Of a stretch of 64,000 nt of DNA, positions 53,293-62,286 are shown in pieces; within the stretch, counting starts at the first letter, position 1, and the number at the start of each line of letters is the position of its first letter. Location: positions 310,001 to 374,000 of the forward strand of contig DKQS01000006.1 of the NCBI GenBank assembly GCA_002471825.1, given 5' to 3'. The notes beneath the pieces are model-generated. The model ran no database searches. It saw nothing but the letters and a program-made list of their open reading frames with translations, and had not been told where the DNA came from. A program made the translations under genes and the position numbers. The stretch comes from Flavobacteriaceae bacterium UBA7302 (GTDB taxonomy: Bacteria > Bacteroidota > Bacteroidia > Flavobacteriales > Flavobacteriaceae).

Positions 53293-54390
53293 ATGTTTAT
53301 TAAAAGCACTGTTCCTAAGGAAATCGCTCAGGAAATCAAAGACCACATTGGAGACCATGCTGCTCTGATATCCGTTGCTGAAAATACAGCTGTAGAAATA
53401 CCTGAATTAATTGATGCTCTTAATAAAGATCAAACCAAATTCATTGGAGGAATCTTTCCGAAGATCATTCACAACGAAAAAATAAATGACGAAGGAATCG
53501 TTGTCAACACCCTAAAAAATGTTGAGCGACTCGAAGTCATTCAAAATATCAGTTCGGGTAATTTTGAAGTACCGAGAATAACATTCAAAGAAAATACACC
53601 TTACAGTTTGGTGACCTATGTAGACGGTCTAACTTCAAACATCTCAAATTTCTTAAACAAGCTTTACGAAAAATACGGAATGCACACCGATTATTTTGGT
53701 GGAGGGGCAGGAAGTTTAACCTTACAACAGAAGCCTTGTGTGTTCTCAAATGAAGGGTTCTTCCAAGATGCCGCTGTCATCTGCATTATGGAGATGAAAT
53801 CGAGCATTGGTGTGAAACACGGTTGGGAGAAACTAAGTGGTCCTATGATCGTTACCAAAGCCGATGCGAATGTAATCAAGGAAATTAATTGGAAAAACGC
53901 TTTTGATGTCTACAAAGAAATTGTTGAGCCCGACTCAAATCAAAGCTTTACTGATGACAACTTCTTTGACATTGCAAAGGGGTATCCGTTCGGAATCGTA
54001 AAGACCGATTGCGAATGTATTATTAGAGATCCGTTGATGGTGGATGAGGAAGGAAATCTAGTTTGTGTAGGTGAAGTTGAAGAAAACACCATGCTCAATC
54101 TTATGAAGGGATATAATGCTTCTCTAATCGATGCGGCAAAATCTGCCGCCCTTGAAAGTATTAGCAAAACCGACAAACCGGAAAAAGCCATCATTATTGA
54201 CTGTATTTCCAGAATCCTTTTTCTAGAGGATGAATTTCAAATTGAATTGAATGAAATCATCAAGGTTTTGAGAGAAAAACATGAGAACATCTCAATTAGT
54301 GGAGCATTAACCTTAGGAGAGATTTCTTCCTATGGAGAAGGGTATCTTGAATTTTACAATAAAACTTGTGTCGTAGGACTATTTAACTAG
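53293..54390 (+). CDS. FIST-domain sensory protein
   Basis: The 365-residue soluble protein has a FIST_N domain (about 20-190, with FIGGIFPKIIHNEK, DYFGGGAGSL and ICIMEMKSSIGV) and a FIST_C domain (about 215-360, with CVGEVEENTMLNLMKG and GALTLGEISSYGEGYLEF). FIST domains were described as sensory modules that probably bind small ligands such as amino acids. Here the protein carries no output domain of its own; the following gene, 5 nt downstream, is a histidine kinase. The pair is very likely one signalling unit. Confidence 0.93.
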   Translation: MFIKSTVPKEIAQEIKDHIGDHAALISVAENTAVEIPELIDALNKDQTKFIGGIFPKIIHNEKINDEGIVVNTLKNVERLEVIQNISSGNFEVPRITFKENTPYSLVTYVDGLTSNISNFLNKLYEKYGMHTDYFGGGAGSLTLQQKPCVFSNEGFFQDAAVICIMEMKSSIGVKHGWEKLSGPMIVTKADANVIKEINWKNAFDVYKEIVEPDSNQSFTDDNFFDIAKGYPFGIVKTDCECIIRDPLMVDEEGNLVCVGEVEENTMLNLMKGYNASLIDAAKSAALESISKTDKPEKAIIIDCISRILFLEDEFQIELNEIIKVLREKHENISISGALTLGEISSYGEGYLEFYNKTCVVGLFN

Positions 54391-54395
54391 CATCT

Positions 54396-55556
54396 ATGGT
54401 TTTTAATAATGACAAGACGATTCTTGACGTTCTTCAGTTGTTTGAATACTCTATGAGTATGGGAAAATCACTGGATTACGAAGAAAATTGCAGTCAATTT
54501 TTAAGGCTAATTCTGAAAAGAAAAAACTTGAATGCAAGTTGGATTTTACAGGAAAATGAGTCACAAGTTCAGTGTTCTTACGCTATTCCGAGTATTGACT
54601 ACAACATTCAAACGAACGAGGAGGAGTTATTGAATTATTTGCATTCCATTACCTCGCCGGTAACCATCGAGGTGGATGAAATCCATAGAAAGCTTTCGCC
54701 CATAAAAATTGAAACAGGTTATCTGTTTATCTATCCTTTAAAACATGAGGGACACCTTTTCCTATATTCCAGGTACCAACCCATAGATTTAAAGGAAATC
54801 CTAAAACTGGCTCCTGTAATCGATAAGTTTTCAAATACTTTAAAAGCGTGTCGAGCTTATTCTTCCCAGGCAAAAATTTTACGGGAACTGGAATTACGAA
54901 ACCGGGATCTTAACGATTATGCTCATGTGGTGTCTCATGATTTGAAATCGCCATTGCGTAATATTGAAACCATGGTGAGTTGGATCGAACATGACCTGCA
55001 AGATAAGCTTCCCCAGGATTCTCAAGGCTTTTTAAACCATATTCGAGAAAATATCGTGAAAATGGAACGATTGATTAGTGACGTACTTGTTTATTCTTCC
55101 ATCGGAGAGGACATCAATAACAGAATTGATATCGACCTGAACAAATCTTTAAAAAGTATGTTGAGTTATCTCTACGTACCCAATCATATAAAAGTCATTA
55201 TAAAGGATCAATTACCGGTTATCCGTGGAGAGGCCTTGCAAATTGAACAGATATTCCAAAACTTAGTGAATAACGCCATTAAGTACAATGACAAAGAAGA
55301 AGGACGTGTTGAAATTAGTTATAAAGATGCTTCTACACACCATCATTTTTCCGTCTTAGATAACGGTATTGGGATCGAAGAAAAATACTACGATAAAATC
55401 TTTCATTCATTCCACAAACTTCATAATTATCAGGATTCCTCTGGTTTAGGGCTATCCATTGTGAAACGTATCATTCAGAAATACGGTGGTGACATCAAAG
55501 TTCAATCAGAAGTAGGAAAATGGTCTGAGTTTAGCTTTACGATTCAGAAAACCTAA
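54396..55556 (+). CDS. Sensor histidine kinase, soluble, paired with FIST
   Basis: The 386-residue protein has no membrane helix. Residues 1-150 form an input region of possible GAF type (SQFLRLILKRKNLNASWIL). The HisKA dimer helix holds His181 in YAHVVSHDLKSPLRN; the ATPase domain has NLVNNAIKYN, LDNGIGIEE and GLGLSIVKRII. It is a HisKA/HATPase orthodox kinase. No response regulator is next to it, so it may act on a distant partner. The 3' end overlaps the convergent flavin oxidoreductase by 20 nt. Confidence 0.95.
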   Translation: MVFNNDKTILDVLQLFEYSMSMGKSLDYEENCSQFLRLILKRKNLNASWILQENESQVQCSYAIPSIDYNIQTNEEELLNYLHSITSPVTIEVDEIHRKLSPIKIETGYLFIYPLKHEGHLFLYSRYQPIDLKEILKLAPVIDKFSNTLKACRAYSSQAKILRELELRNRDLNDYAHVVSHDLKSPLRNIETMVSWIEHDLQDKLPQDSQGFLNHIRENIVKMERLISDVLVYSSIGEDINNRIDIDLNKSLKSMLSYLYVPNHIKVIIKDQLPVIRGEALQIEQIFQNLVNNAIKYNDKEEGRVEISYKDASTHHHFSVLDNGIGIEEKYYDKIFHSFHKLHNYQDSSGLGLSIVKRIIQKYGGDIKVQSEVGKWSEFSFTIQKT

Positions 55557-56496
55557 AGTTCGCATGGTCGAGTATGGATGCAACTTGTTGAAACTCTTCG
55601 ACGATCTCTTTTAAAACTTCTGAAGCTGGCTTTAACTCATTGATCAATCCGGCTATTTGGCCGATCTCTAATTCGCCGTTCTCCAAATCGCCTTCAAACA
55701 TTCCTTTTTTTGCCCTCGCTCTACCCAATAAAGTCTTTAAGTCTTCAATAGTGGGATTTTGTTGGTACAATTCCTGAACCTGCTGAAAGAATTTATTTTT
55801 CACCAAACGTACCGGTGCCAATTCTTTTAAGGTCAAATGGGTGTCGCCATCTTTTACATCCAAGATGGTTTGTTTGAAATTATCGTGAGCGGATGATTCA
55901 AAGGTCGCCGCAAATCGACTACCGATTTGAACTCCATCAGCACCTAATACCATAGCCGCCAACATACCTCTTCCATTGCCAATTCCCCCTGCGCCAATCA
56001 CGGGAATCGAAACACTTTCCTTCACCATTGGGATTAAGGTAAAGGTAGTCGTCTCCTCTCGCCCATTATGACCACCTGCTTCAAATCCTTCACAGACTAC
56101 AGCATCCACACCAGCTGCCTCTGCCTTTTGCGCGAATTTTACCGAACTTACCACGTGAACAACCGTAATGCCTTTTTCTTTTAAAAAAGTGGTCCAGGTC
56201 TTCGGATTACCAGCCGAAGTAAAAACTATTTTCACACCTTCCTCAACAATGATATCCATGATTTCCTCAATTTGAGGATACAGCATGGGTACATTCACAC
56301 CAAAAGGTTTATCCGTTGCTTTTTTACATTTTTGAATGTGTTCACGCAATACTTGAGGGTACATCGATCCCGAACCAATAAGTCCTAATCCGCCTGCATT
56401 CGAAACAGCGGAAGCCAATTTCCAACCAGAAACCCAAATCATACCCCCTTGAACTATGGGATATTGAATATTAAAAAGTTTCGAAATCTTGTTCAT
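55537..56496 (-). CDS. NAD(P)H-dependent flavin oxidoreductase/nitronate monooxygenase
   Basis: The 319-residue FMN-dependent TIM barrel matches the 2-nitropropane dioxygenase/FabK group: IVQGGMIWVSGWKLASAVSNAGGLG (in parts), CEGFEAGGHNG, IPVIGAGGIGNGRGMLAAM and GADGVQIGSRF. Such enzymes oxidise alkyl nitronates or reduce enoyl-ACP (FabK); the sequence does not decide between these. Its start lies 26 nt inside the end of the upstream MORN/TonB gene, so translation is coupled. It converges on the histidine kinase with a 20-nt overlap. Confidence 0.9.
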   Translation of the reverse strand: MNKISKLFNIQYPIVQGGMIWVSGWKLASAVSNAGGLGLIGSGSMYPQVLREHIQKCKKATDKPFGVNVPMLYPQIEEIMDIIVEEGVKIVFTSAGNPKTWTTFLKEKGITVVHVVSSVKFAQKAEAAGVDAVVCEGFEAGGHNGREETTTFTLIPMVKESVSIPVIGAGGIGNGRGMLAAMVLGADGVQIGSRFAATFESSAHDNFKQTILDVKDGDTHLTLKELAPVRLVKNKFFQQVQELYQQNPTIEDLKTLLGRARAKKGMFEGDLENGELEIGQIAGLINELKPASEVLKEIVEEFQQVASILDHANFRFSES

Positions 56497-57316
56497 CTTT
56501 GGTAAGTGTTACTGGAATTCTAAAATAAGAAGGTACTTTTCTATTGTGTACAATCTTAGGTTGCCATCCCTCAATATTTTTAATCCCGTTAATAATGGTC
56601 AATCGATTTTGAAGTGGTAAACTTTCATCAACTTCTACATACCGTACCTTACCATCAACTTCAATAATGAAAGTTATTAGAATTTTGAATTGATAACGTG
56701 ATTTGATTCTTTTGGAAATATCGTCCGATACCCTTTTCATTAACTTTCTAAATTCTCGTCGGAATTTATTCATACCTCCTTTAAACTCAGCATTATCTCG
56801 ACATTCCATGCAAGATGGCATTTTATTGCCTTCCTCATCGAAGTATGCCGCTTTTACAAGCGAATCGTTCTTAAAAAATCCTTGCTGAGCTATCCTACCG
56901 TTGTAATGATAATAACGCCAAAGACCTTCTCTCTTCCCATTGATAAATCGTCCTTCGTAATTCTTTTTCCGATTGTCGAACCAAGCTTGCGCCTTTCCAT
57001 GGATTTTCCCTTGTTTATTGAAAAACCGAATGGATCGGATACTATCATTTCGGTCAAAATCAATCATCTGACCTATTTTCGAATTCTTGTGATCTGGAGT
57101 TGTGGAATAACCCACCCACATTAATTTTCCAGATTTTTTGAATTGCATCATCTTATACAAGGAATCTGACTCCTTCGTTTGTACTTGGTAGAAGTGAGCA
57201 TTGGAAAGCTTCTTGGTTGGTAATCCCTTATAAGTAATGTATTGAATTACAGTGTCTTTTTGACTGAAGACTGAAACGGAAAAAAAGAAAAGAATGTAGT
57301 AAATAAATATTCGCAT
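56471..57316 (-). CDS. Secreted MORN-repeat protein with TonB-like C-terminus
   Basis: The 281-residue protein has a signal peptide (about 1-19, ends VFSQ). Residues about 90-170 hold YwqK/MORN repeats (GKAQAWFDNRKKNYEGRF, GKREGLWRYYHYNGRIAQQG). A CMEC pair lies near residue 172. The last 80 residues (ILITFIIEVDGKVRYVEVDESL to FRIPVTL) match the TonB C-terminal fold, which links inner-membrane energy to outer-membrane receptors. No TonB membrane anchor is present, so a classical energy-transducing role is unlikely. It lies 15 nt after mnmA on the minus strand. Confidence 0.75.
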   Translation of the reverse strand: MRIFIYYILFFFSVSVFSQKDTVIQYITYKGLPTKKLSNAHFYQVQTKESDSLYKMMQFKKSGKLMWVGYSTTPDHKNSKIGQMIDFDRNDSIRSIRFFNKQGKIHGKAQAWFDNRKKNYEGRFINGKREGLWRYYHYNGRIAQQGFFKNDSLVKAAYFDEEGNKMPSCMECRDNAEFKGGMNKFRREFRKLMKRVSDDISKRIKSRYQFKILITFIIEVDGKVRYVEVDESLPLQNRLTIINGIKNIEGWQPKIVHNRKVPSYFRIPVTLTKDEQDFETF

Positions 57317-57331
57317 AGCAGGCCGAAGATA

Positions 57332-58519
57332 TTAAGAAATAACTCCCGAACCAAGCAATTCATCTTCTTGATACCAAGCTACAAACTGACCTTCTTGAAT
57401 GGCAGATTGTTGGTTATCAAAATTGACATACAGGCCGCCTTCCACCTTGTATAAAATCGCTTTTTCTAAGGGTTGGCGATAACGAATACGAGCCAAAACC
57501 TCCATACTTTGCCCCACTTCCAAGGTCAAATCTTCACGAACCCAATGAATTTCTTCCTCAGCAACAAATAAGGTATTGCGGTACAATCCTTTGTGGTTCT
57601 TTCCTTCACCCGTATAAATGATATTCTCTTTGACATCGGTCTCAATCACAAACAATGGCTCCTTGGTGCCTCCAACAGCCAATCCTTTACGTTGACCTTT
57701 GGTGAAATAGTGTGCTCCTTGGTGCTTACCTACAACTTTTCCGTCTTCCTTATGATAAGTGTATTTTTTAGCGAGATAAGCCAATTCATCTTCTTTATTA
57801 TCAAACAGTTGACAGGATTGGTGATACTGATCAAACTCAAACGGAATCTGAACAATTTCACCTTCTTTGGGCTGTAATTGCTGTTGTAAAAACTCAGGGA
57901 GTCTCACTTTACCAATGAAGCACAAGCCTTGCGAATCTTTCTTTTCGGCAGTGATTAAATCGGCCTCTTTTGCGATTTCACGTACTTCTGGTTTGGTCAA
58001 TTCTCCGATGGGAAACAAAGCTTTTGCCAATTGTTCTTGAGAAAGCTGACATAAAAAATAGGATTGATCTTTATTTCCATCTACCCCAGCAAGCAATTGA
58101 TAGACTTTTTGACCATCAACTTCAGTTTCTCCCTTTCGGCAATAATGTCCAGTTGCTACATAATCAGCTCCAAGACCTAAGGCAATATCCATGAAAACAT
58201 CGAACTTGATCTCTCGATTGCAAAGCACATCTGGATTGGGAGTTCGGCCCTTTTCATATTCATTGAACATGTAATCAACAATACGCTCTTTGTATTGAAC
58301 ACTTAAGTCCACCACTTGAAAAGGAATACCCAATTTATCGGCCACCAACATGGCGTCATTGCTATCCTCTAACCATGGACATTCATCAGAAATAGTCACC
58401 GAATCGTCATGCCAATTTTTCATAAATAGTCCAATGACATGATATCCTTGTTCCTTTAAAAGATAGGCGGTAACGCTACTGTCAACACCTCCAGAAAGAC
58501 CTACAACTACTGTTTTCAT
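57332..58519 (-). CDS. mnmA: tRNA-specific 2-thiouridylase MnmA
   Basis: MnmA makes the 2-thio group of s2U34 in tRNAs for Lys, Glu and Gln. The 395-residue protein has the PP-loop GLSGGVDSS (7-15), catalytic Cys100 in [10 protein letters not shown] and Cys200 in QGLCFIGKV, plus the C-terminal beta-barrel ([11 protein letters not shown]). It is of normal length. On the minus strand it leads the run mnmA, MORN/TonB, flavin oxidoreductase. A minus-strand TAAATTTG at 58537-58530 lies 10 nt before its start. Confidence 0.97.
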   Translation of the reverse strand: MKTVVVGLSGGVDSSVTAYLLKEQGYHVIGLFMKNWHDDSVTISDECPWLEDSNDAMLVADKLGIPFQVVDLSVQYKERIVDYMFNEYEKGRTPNPDVLCNREIKFDVFMDIALGLGADYVATGHYCRKGETEVDGQKVYQLLAGVDGNKDQSYFLCQLSQEQLAKALFPIGELTKPEVREIAKEADLITAEKKDSQGLCFIGKVRLPEFLQQQLQPKEGEIVQIPFEFDQYHQSCQLFDNKEDELAYLAKKYTYHKEDGKVVGKHQGAHYFTKGQRKGLAVGGTKEPLFVIETDVKENIIYTGEGKNHKGLYRNTLFVAEEEIHWVREDLTLEVGQSMEVLARIRYRQPLEKAILYKVEGGLYVNFDNQQSAIQEGQFVAWYQEDELLGSGVIS

Positions 58520-58529
58520 AAGAGAGGGG

Positions 58530-58537
58530 CAAATTTA
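58530..58537 (-). promoter_or_regulatory. -7 promoter element for mnmA (TAAATTTG, minus strand)
   Basis: A full TAnnTTTG match on the minus strand, 10 nt before the mnmA ATG. It is close to the start, implying a very short leader. Confidence 0.4.
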
Positions 58538-58539
58538 CT

Positions 58540-58560
58540 AAAAAAAGAAGTTACAACTTC
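58540..58560 (-). terminator. Possible terminator after the haloperoxidase-like gene
   Basis: Minus strand: a short stem GAAGT/ACTTC around TGTA, followed by seven T. It lies 44 nt beyond the haloperoxidase stop. The stem is short and AT-rich, so this is a weak call. Confidence 0.35.
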
Positions 58561-58604
58561 CATTCTATGCAAACTTAACCCCTCCTGTGGAGAGATACTT
58601 ATAC

Positions 58605-60008
58605 CTATCGATTTTGTGAAAAGTTGAAACTATTTACCGCATCAGAGATTTCATACCCCAATCTTAACCCCTCCGTACAATCCATTCGAATATGAACCCC
58701 TAGTGGTATTCTTGAATAGGCATTCTCCTCTGCCATTTGAGAAAAACTGGTAAAATTTCTCGGAGTTCCCCTAAACTCCGTTCTTCCTTCGTGTGTTCGA
58801 TCGGTAAAGTCTGTAACATCTCCAAACTGATGAATAAACAGGCCTGCTGCCGCAGAGGCAAATGCGCTATGTCCAGATGGATACCCTGGAAATGATGGGT
58901 TGGGCCAATACACCAATCGGTACAAATTGGTTTGATAACTCGGATCTATGAACTCATGAATGTACACATTGGGCCGCATTACCATATAGGTATATTTATC
59001 TTCCCAAGTAGATACCGCGGCATCATTCAATGAAAACCCAAGTTTCATTAACAGGATAATGGCTTCATCTGCAGCAACGTTGTATTGCTTCAATAATTGA
59101 TTGGCAATGGATAATTGACGTCCTGGCGGACTGATCATAAGCTCTTCCACATCATCAGACCAAAACTCTGCAATCCATAGTTGCTCATTATTGGTTTCCT
59201 TGGCTAGGTTATTCATCTCATAAACTTCCTTCATTTCATTGTAATAAGCACTGCCTATTTCTTCGCTATACTCATGAGGGGGCGGAATGCTAGTGGTTTG
59301 ATCGGAAGAAATGATAAAAGTTCTCACTTTTCCCCAATAAGGAAAAAGAGCACGTTCTTCGTCCGCGCTATAAGTCCAATAACCATCGCTCACCTCTGGC
59401 TCATAAGACAAAGGCTGTGGCTCTAAAATCTGACGTTCGGCCTCGCGATCCGATTTGCTAAATTGAATCACTTTTTCAGCGATATACTTTCCCCAATCTT
59501 GGGAATCTTCGATAATCCTCGAGTTTACACCACTCCGTAATTGGGCATCTAAACTGGCTTTTAGAGCATTGATTTGACTTCCTACACCGTTTTGCAAGTT
59601 GATCATAAAGTGATCGTAGACCTCAGCATAACATGCATTTAGAGCAATATTGATATCAATATTTTCAGCTCTTCGACTTTGATTGATTTGTAAATCCCTA
59701 AATCGATTTTCGTTACTCGAATAGTTTTCTAAAGTATGTACAACGGTTTCAAAACCTGCCAAATGAATGTATGCTAGAGCTCTCGCTGTTACATTGGGAC
59801 GCATACCGAGTGCGTTTTGATCCAATTGAAGCCACACCTGATTCCATTGAAAAATCAGATCGGTGGTTGTATCTGTGAAAGTTGAAACTTCCACTGGATC
59901 TGGATTTGATATGCTTAGAAGTTCACTTTCATTTTCGGACTGACAAGAAGAAAAAAGGATAAAAAAAGTCAATAGGAATCCTGCGGCGTTTAATTTACTA
60001 CGTTTCAT
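58605..60008 (-). CDS. Vanadium-dependent haloperoxidase-like PAP2 lipoprotein
   Basis: The 467-residue protein starts with a lipoprotein signal ending LFSSC (Cys22). It has a helix-rich body and the vanadate/phosphate-site motifs YPSGHSAF with His380 and SRIPLGVHIRMD with His439, the S-R-x4-H-x3-D pattern of the family. The upstream basic motif (KxxxxxxRP) is represented by KYTYMVMRPN. Members either oxidise halides with H2O2 using vanadate or act as acid phosphatases. It would sit on the outer-membrane or periplasmic surface. It stands alone, with a 192-nt upstream gap holding an imperfect palindrome (60113-60132). Confidence 0.9.
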   Translation of the reverse strand: MKRSKLNAAGFLLTFFILFSSCQSENESELLSISNPDPVEVSTFTDTTTDLIFQWNQVWLQLDQNALGMRPNVTARALAYIHLAGFETVVHTLENYSSNENRFRDLQINQSRRAENIDINIALNACYAEVYDHFMINLQNGVGSQINALKASLDAQLRSGVNSRIIEDSQDWGKYIAEKVIQFSKSDREAERQILEPQPLSYEPEVSDGYWTYSADEERALFPYWGKVRTFIISSDQTTSIPPPHEYSEEIGSAYYNEMKEVYEMNNLAKETNNEQLWIAEFWSDDVEELMISPPGRQLSIANQLLKQYNVAADEAIILLMKLGFSLNDAAVSTWEDKYTYMVMRPNVYIHEFIDPSYQTNLYRLVYWPNPSFPGYPSGHSAFASAAAGLFIHQFGDVTDFTDRTHEGRTEFRGTPRNFTSFSQMAEENAYSRIPLGVHIRMDCTEGLRLGYEISDAVNSFNFSQNR

Positions 60009-60200
60009 GGTTGTTGGGTTTAAAGGTTACTAATTGATTGAAATCCGAAGCATAACTCCGGAAACATCATTACAATGATTATAATGAAACGTAATATTCA
60101 GGCATACACAGTGGGTTTATATACATAGACCCCTGCTTTTGAAAAAAGTTGGTTTGAACAGATTTTTTTTTAAAAAAAATCCTAAATTGATATGTAAGAT

Positions 60201-60914
60201 TTAATCAATGAAAGTGTGGATTCTGGTGAATTGAAGTTCCTCCTCCTTGTTGGTCGCTTTAAAGGTTAAGGTATCTCCATCAAACTCATAAAAATAAGCT
60301 TGCATTTTGATGTCTTTCGAATTGTAATTCAACATCATTTCAATGCGTTGCATGTGCCCATGAGTTCGGTAAATTCCATATTTCTCTCCTTCCGGAAAAT
60401 TCCGTAATTGGTAGGAATGGTCCCATGACAAATAAAGCATTGCCTTGTTTTTGGGGTTTAAGGAATCGGAAACATCTTTACTATCCTTTATGACAGATTG
60501 AAATTTCCAAGCACCTAAAAGCCTATTGGCCTCAGCAGTCGGGATTTTATCAATTCGCTTGAGGCTTACAACCACTTCTTCGCCAAATTCAATACGTTTC
60601 CATGTCATGACATTACCGGTTAAGCTGACTTCAAACGGAATTTTATCTTCCATCCCATTCGTATTGTTAATCCGTAATTCATTGGTAGTTGGATCAAGTG
60701 TCCAATTTCCTACGGAATGTTGCACCCAACCATTACCCGATTCTTGTGTAAAGTCATCATTCAGACGTACCCATCGAGCAACTGGAGTCATTTCTTGGTC
60801 ACCCATGGCTACTTTGGTTACTTCCCAAAGACCTACAATGCTTTCATGGTTCTTTTTAGGCTTACAGGATGACAATAAAGCCAGTGATAATAAGATGGTG
60901 AAGAGTTGTTTCAT
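60201..60914 (-). CDS. Lipoprotein with two lipocalin-like repeats
   Basis: The 237-residue lipoprotein signal ends LLSSC (Cys17). Two modules, at about 25-120 (IVGLWEVTKV) and 133-235 (LLGAWKFQSV), each begin with a G-x-W segment and have beta-strand patterns, like the lipocalin-like proteins common in Bacteroidota. The ligand is unknown. Its start overlaps the end of the YwqK-like gene by 4 nt, so the two are co-translated. The downstream 192 nt hold an A/T-rich region. Confidence 0.7.
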   Translation of the reverse strand: MKQLFTILLSLALLSSCKPKKNHESIVGLWEVTKVAMGDQEMTPVARWVRLNDDFTQESGNGWVQHSVGNWTLDPTTNELRINNTNGMEDKIPFEVSLTGNVMTWKRIEFGEEVVVSLKRIDKIPTAEANRLLGAWKFQSVIKDSKDVSDSLNPKNKAMLYLSWDHSYQLRNFPEGEKYGIYRTHGHMQRIEMMLNYNSKDIKMQAYFYEFDGDTLTFKATNKEEELQFTRIHTFID

Positions 60915-61618
60915 TTTTTCTTATTCTTCTTTTTATAGGTCGATTTTTTCTTTTTGGTGACAACTTCTCCATCCAGATAGTACTCCCACTTCCCTACGCG
61001 CTTACCGTTTTTGTAAGAACCGGTTTCCTTTAAATTGCCCTTTACATCATAATACTTCGCAGGACCTTCAAGAACATTATTGACATAGTTTACCTCTTCC
61101 AAAATATCTCCGTCACTTGAAAATTTTAGGGAAGGCCCGTTTTTTAATCCGTCTTTATAAATGGTTTTCTCGGTGATTTGACCATTTGGATAGAAATTTA
61201 TCAACTCACCATGCAGAACACCAGCCTTGTAATTCTCAACCGACATTTTCTTTTTATTCGGAAAATAATAGGTCCATTTTCCAACCCGTTGGCGGCCAAT
61301 GAAGTTGCCTTCGCTTTGTAAAATTCCTTTGATCGTGAAAAATTGAGTAAAGACCGAATCGGTGTCCGCTTTGAAGTTTTTTATGATGGATGGAGTACCT
61401 AGACTATTTCGATCATAAAACTTGAATACTCCGATTTCTTTTCCGTTTTGGAACTGACCCTCGTACCGGATTTTTTTATTCGGATAAAACTTCATCCACT
61501 TACCCGTCCTTTTTTTATTGCCATCGTATTGATTGATCTTCTGTGCATAGACAGTTGAACTGAGTAAAAAAATGATCAGTAGTAGAACAAGCGATTGAAG
61601 TTTTTCTATTTTTATCAT
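60911..61618 (-). CDS. Secreted YwqK-like MORN-repeat protein
   Basis: The 235-residue protein has a signal peptide ending VYAQ. At least six repeats follow, of the form GKRTGKWMKFYPNKKIRYEGQF, GKEIGVFKFYD, QRVGKWTYYFPNKK, GELINFYPNGQITEK, GPSLKFSSDGDILEE and GKRVGKWEYYLDGEVV, the YwqK/MORN pattern. The C-terminus is very basic (KKKKSTYKKKNKKK). 'YwqK antitoxin' labels come from Bacillus ywqJK; no YwqJ-like toxin is present here. Its role is likely structural or surface-related. It overlaps the lipocalin-like gene by 4 nt. Confidence 0.8.
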   Translation of the reverse strand: MIKIEKLQSLVLLLIIFLLSSTVYAQKINQYDGNKKRTGKWMKFYPNKKIRYEGQFQNGKEIGVFKFYDRNSLGTPSIIKNFKADTDSVFTQFFTIKGILQSEGNFIGRQRVGKWTYYFPNKKKMSVENYKAGVLHGELINFYPNGQITEKTIYKDGLKNGPSLKFSSDGDILEEVNYVNNVLEGPAKYYDVKGNLKETGSYKNGKRVGKWEYYLDGEVVTKKKKSTYKKKNKKK

Positions 61619-61657
61619 GCCAATTTATTTTTTAAATATACAGGAATCCTCGAAATA

Positions 61658-62242
61658 ATGACTATTGAATTCCTTTCCAATGAACTTTTAAATCTTGGTC
61701 CGGCTACCAAAGAAAACAGAGATCGGGTTGCAAATATTGTGCTAGAAAATATAGAATGCTTTCCGATGCTCTTGCAATTAACCTTTCAGGCCAACGATAA
61801 GGTCTCTGTCAAGGCAGCTTGGATTTTGGAATGGATTTGTACGCATTACGGAATTGATTACTTGAGCGATTATTTGGAGGAATTTACCAGTCAGTTGTCC
61901 AAACTAAAGCTCGACAGTGCCATTCGACCTTGTGCTAAGCTTTGTGAACAAATTGCAATTTGTTCAGACATGAGTACCGATAACCCAATAAAAAGTAGAT
62001 TGACTTCCCAACAAATAGAACGAATCGTTGAAACGGGTTTCGATTGGCTCATCACACCTCAGAAGATTGCCGTAAGAGCATATACCATGAATACCTTGTT
62101 TCTCTTCGGAAAGAACATTGATTGGATCCACAATGAGTTGTCACACATCATCAGAACCAAGATTATTCACGAAAGCAAAGGTTGTAAAGCTCGTGGAAAA
62201 CATGTTATTAACGCGATTGAAAAACACTCTCAAAGGCTATAA
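61658..62242 (+). CDS. HEAT/armadillo-like helical protein upstream of purB
   Basis: The 194-residue cytoplasmic protein is read from ATG 61658 (MTIEFLSNELLNLG); a longer frame from 61595 would begin before the divergent gene's start. It is built of helical pairs (DRVANIVLENIECFPMLLQLTF, VSVKAAWILEWICTHYG, LDSAIRPCAKLCEQIAI, KIAVRAYTMNTLFLF) and resembles HEAT/armadillo repeats. No catalytic motif is visible. A similar small protein is often next to purB in Flavobacteriales. Function unknown. Confidence 0.65.
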   Translation: MTIEFLSNELLNLGPATKENRDRVANIVLENIECFPMLLQLTFQANDKVSVKAAWILEWICTHYGIDYLSDYLEEFTSQLSKLKLDSAIRPCAKLCEQIAICSDMSTDNPIKSRLTSQQIERIVETGFDWLITPQKIAVRAYTMNTLFLFGKNIDWIHNELSHIIRTKIIHESKGCKARGKHVINAIEKHSQRL

Positions 62243-62260
62243 AAAATCTAATTGTTTGAC

Positions 62261-62268
62261 TATTTTTG
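62261..62268 (+). promoter_or_regulatory. -7 promoter element for purB (TATTTTTG)
   Basis: A full TAnnTTTG match 18 nt before the purB ATG at 62287. It overlaps the region before the ATG at 62266 that a longer frame would use, supporting 62287. Confidence 0.5.
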
Positions 62269-62286
62269 CCTTTTGAATTTTGTTCT

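Noticed and set aside
60911..61618. YwqK as the antitoxin of a toxin-antitoxin pair
   Set aside because: The protein has a signal peptide and a MORN-type repeat, and no YwqJ-like toxin is nearby.
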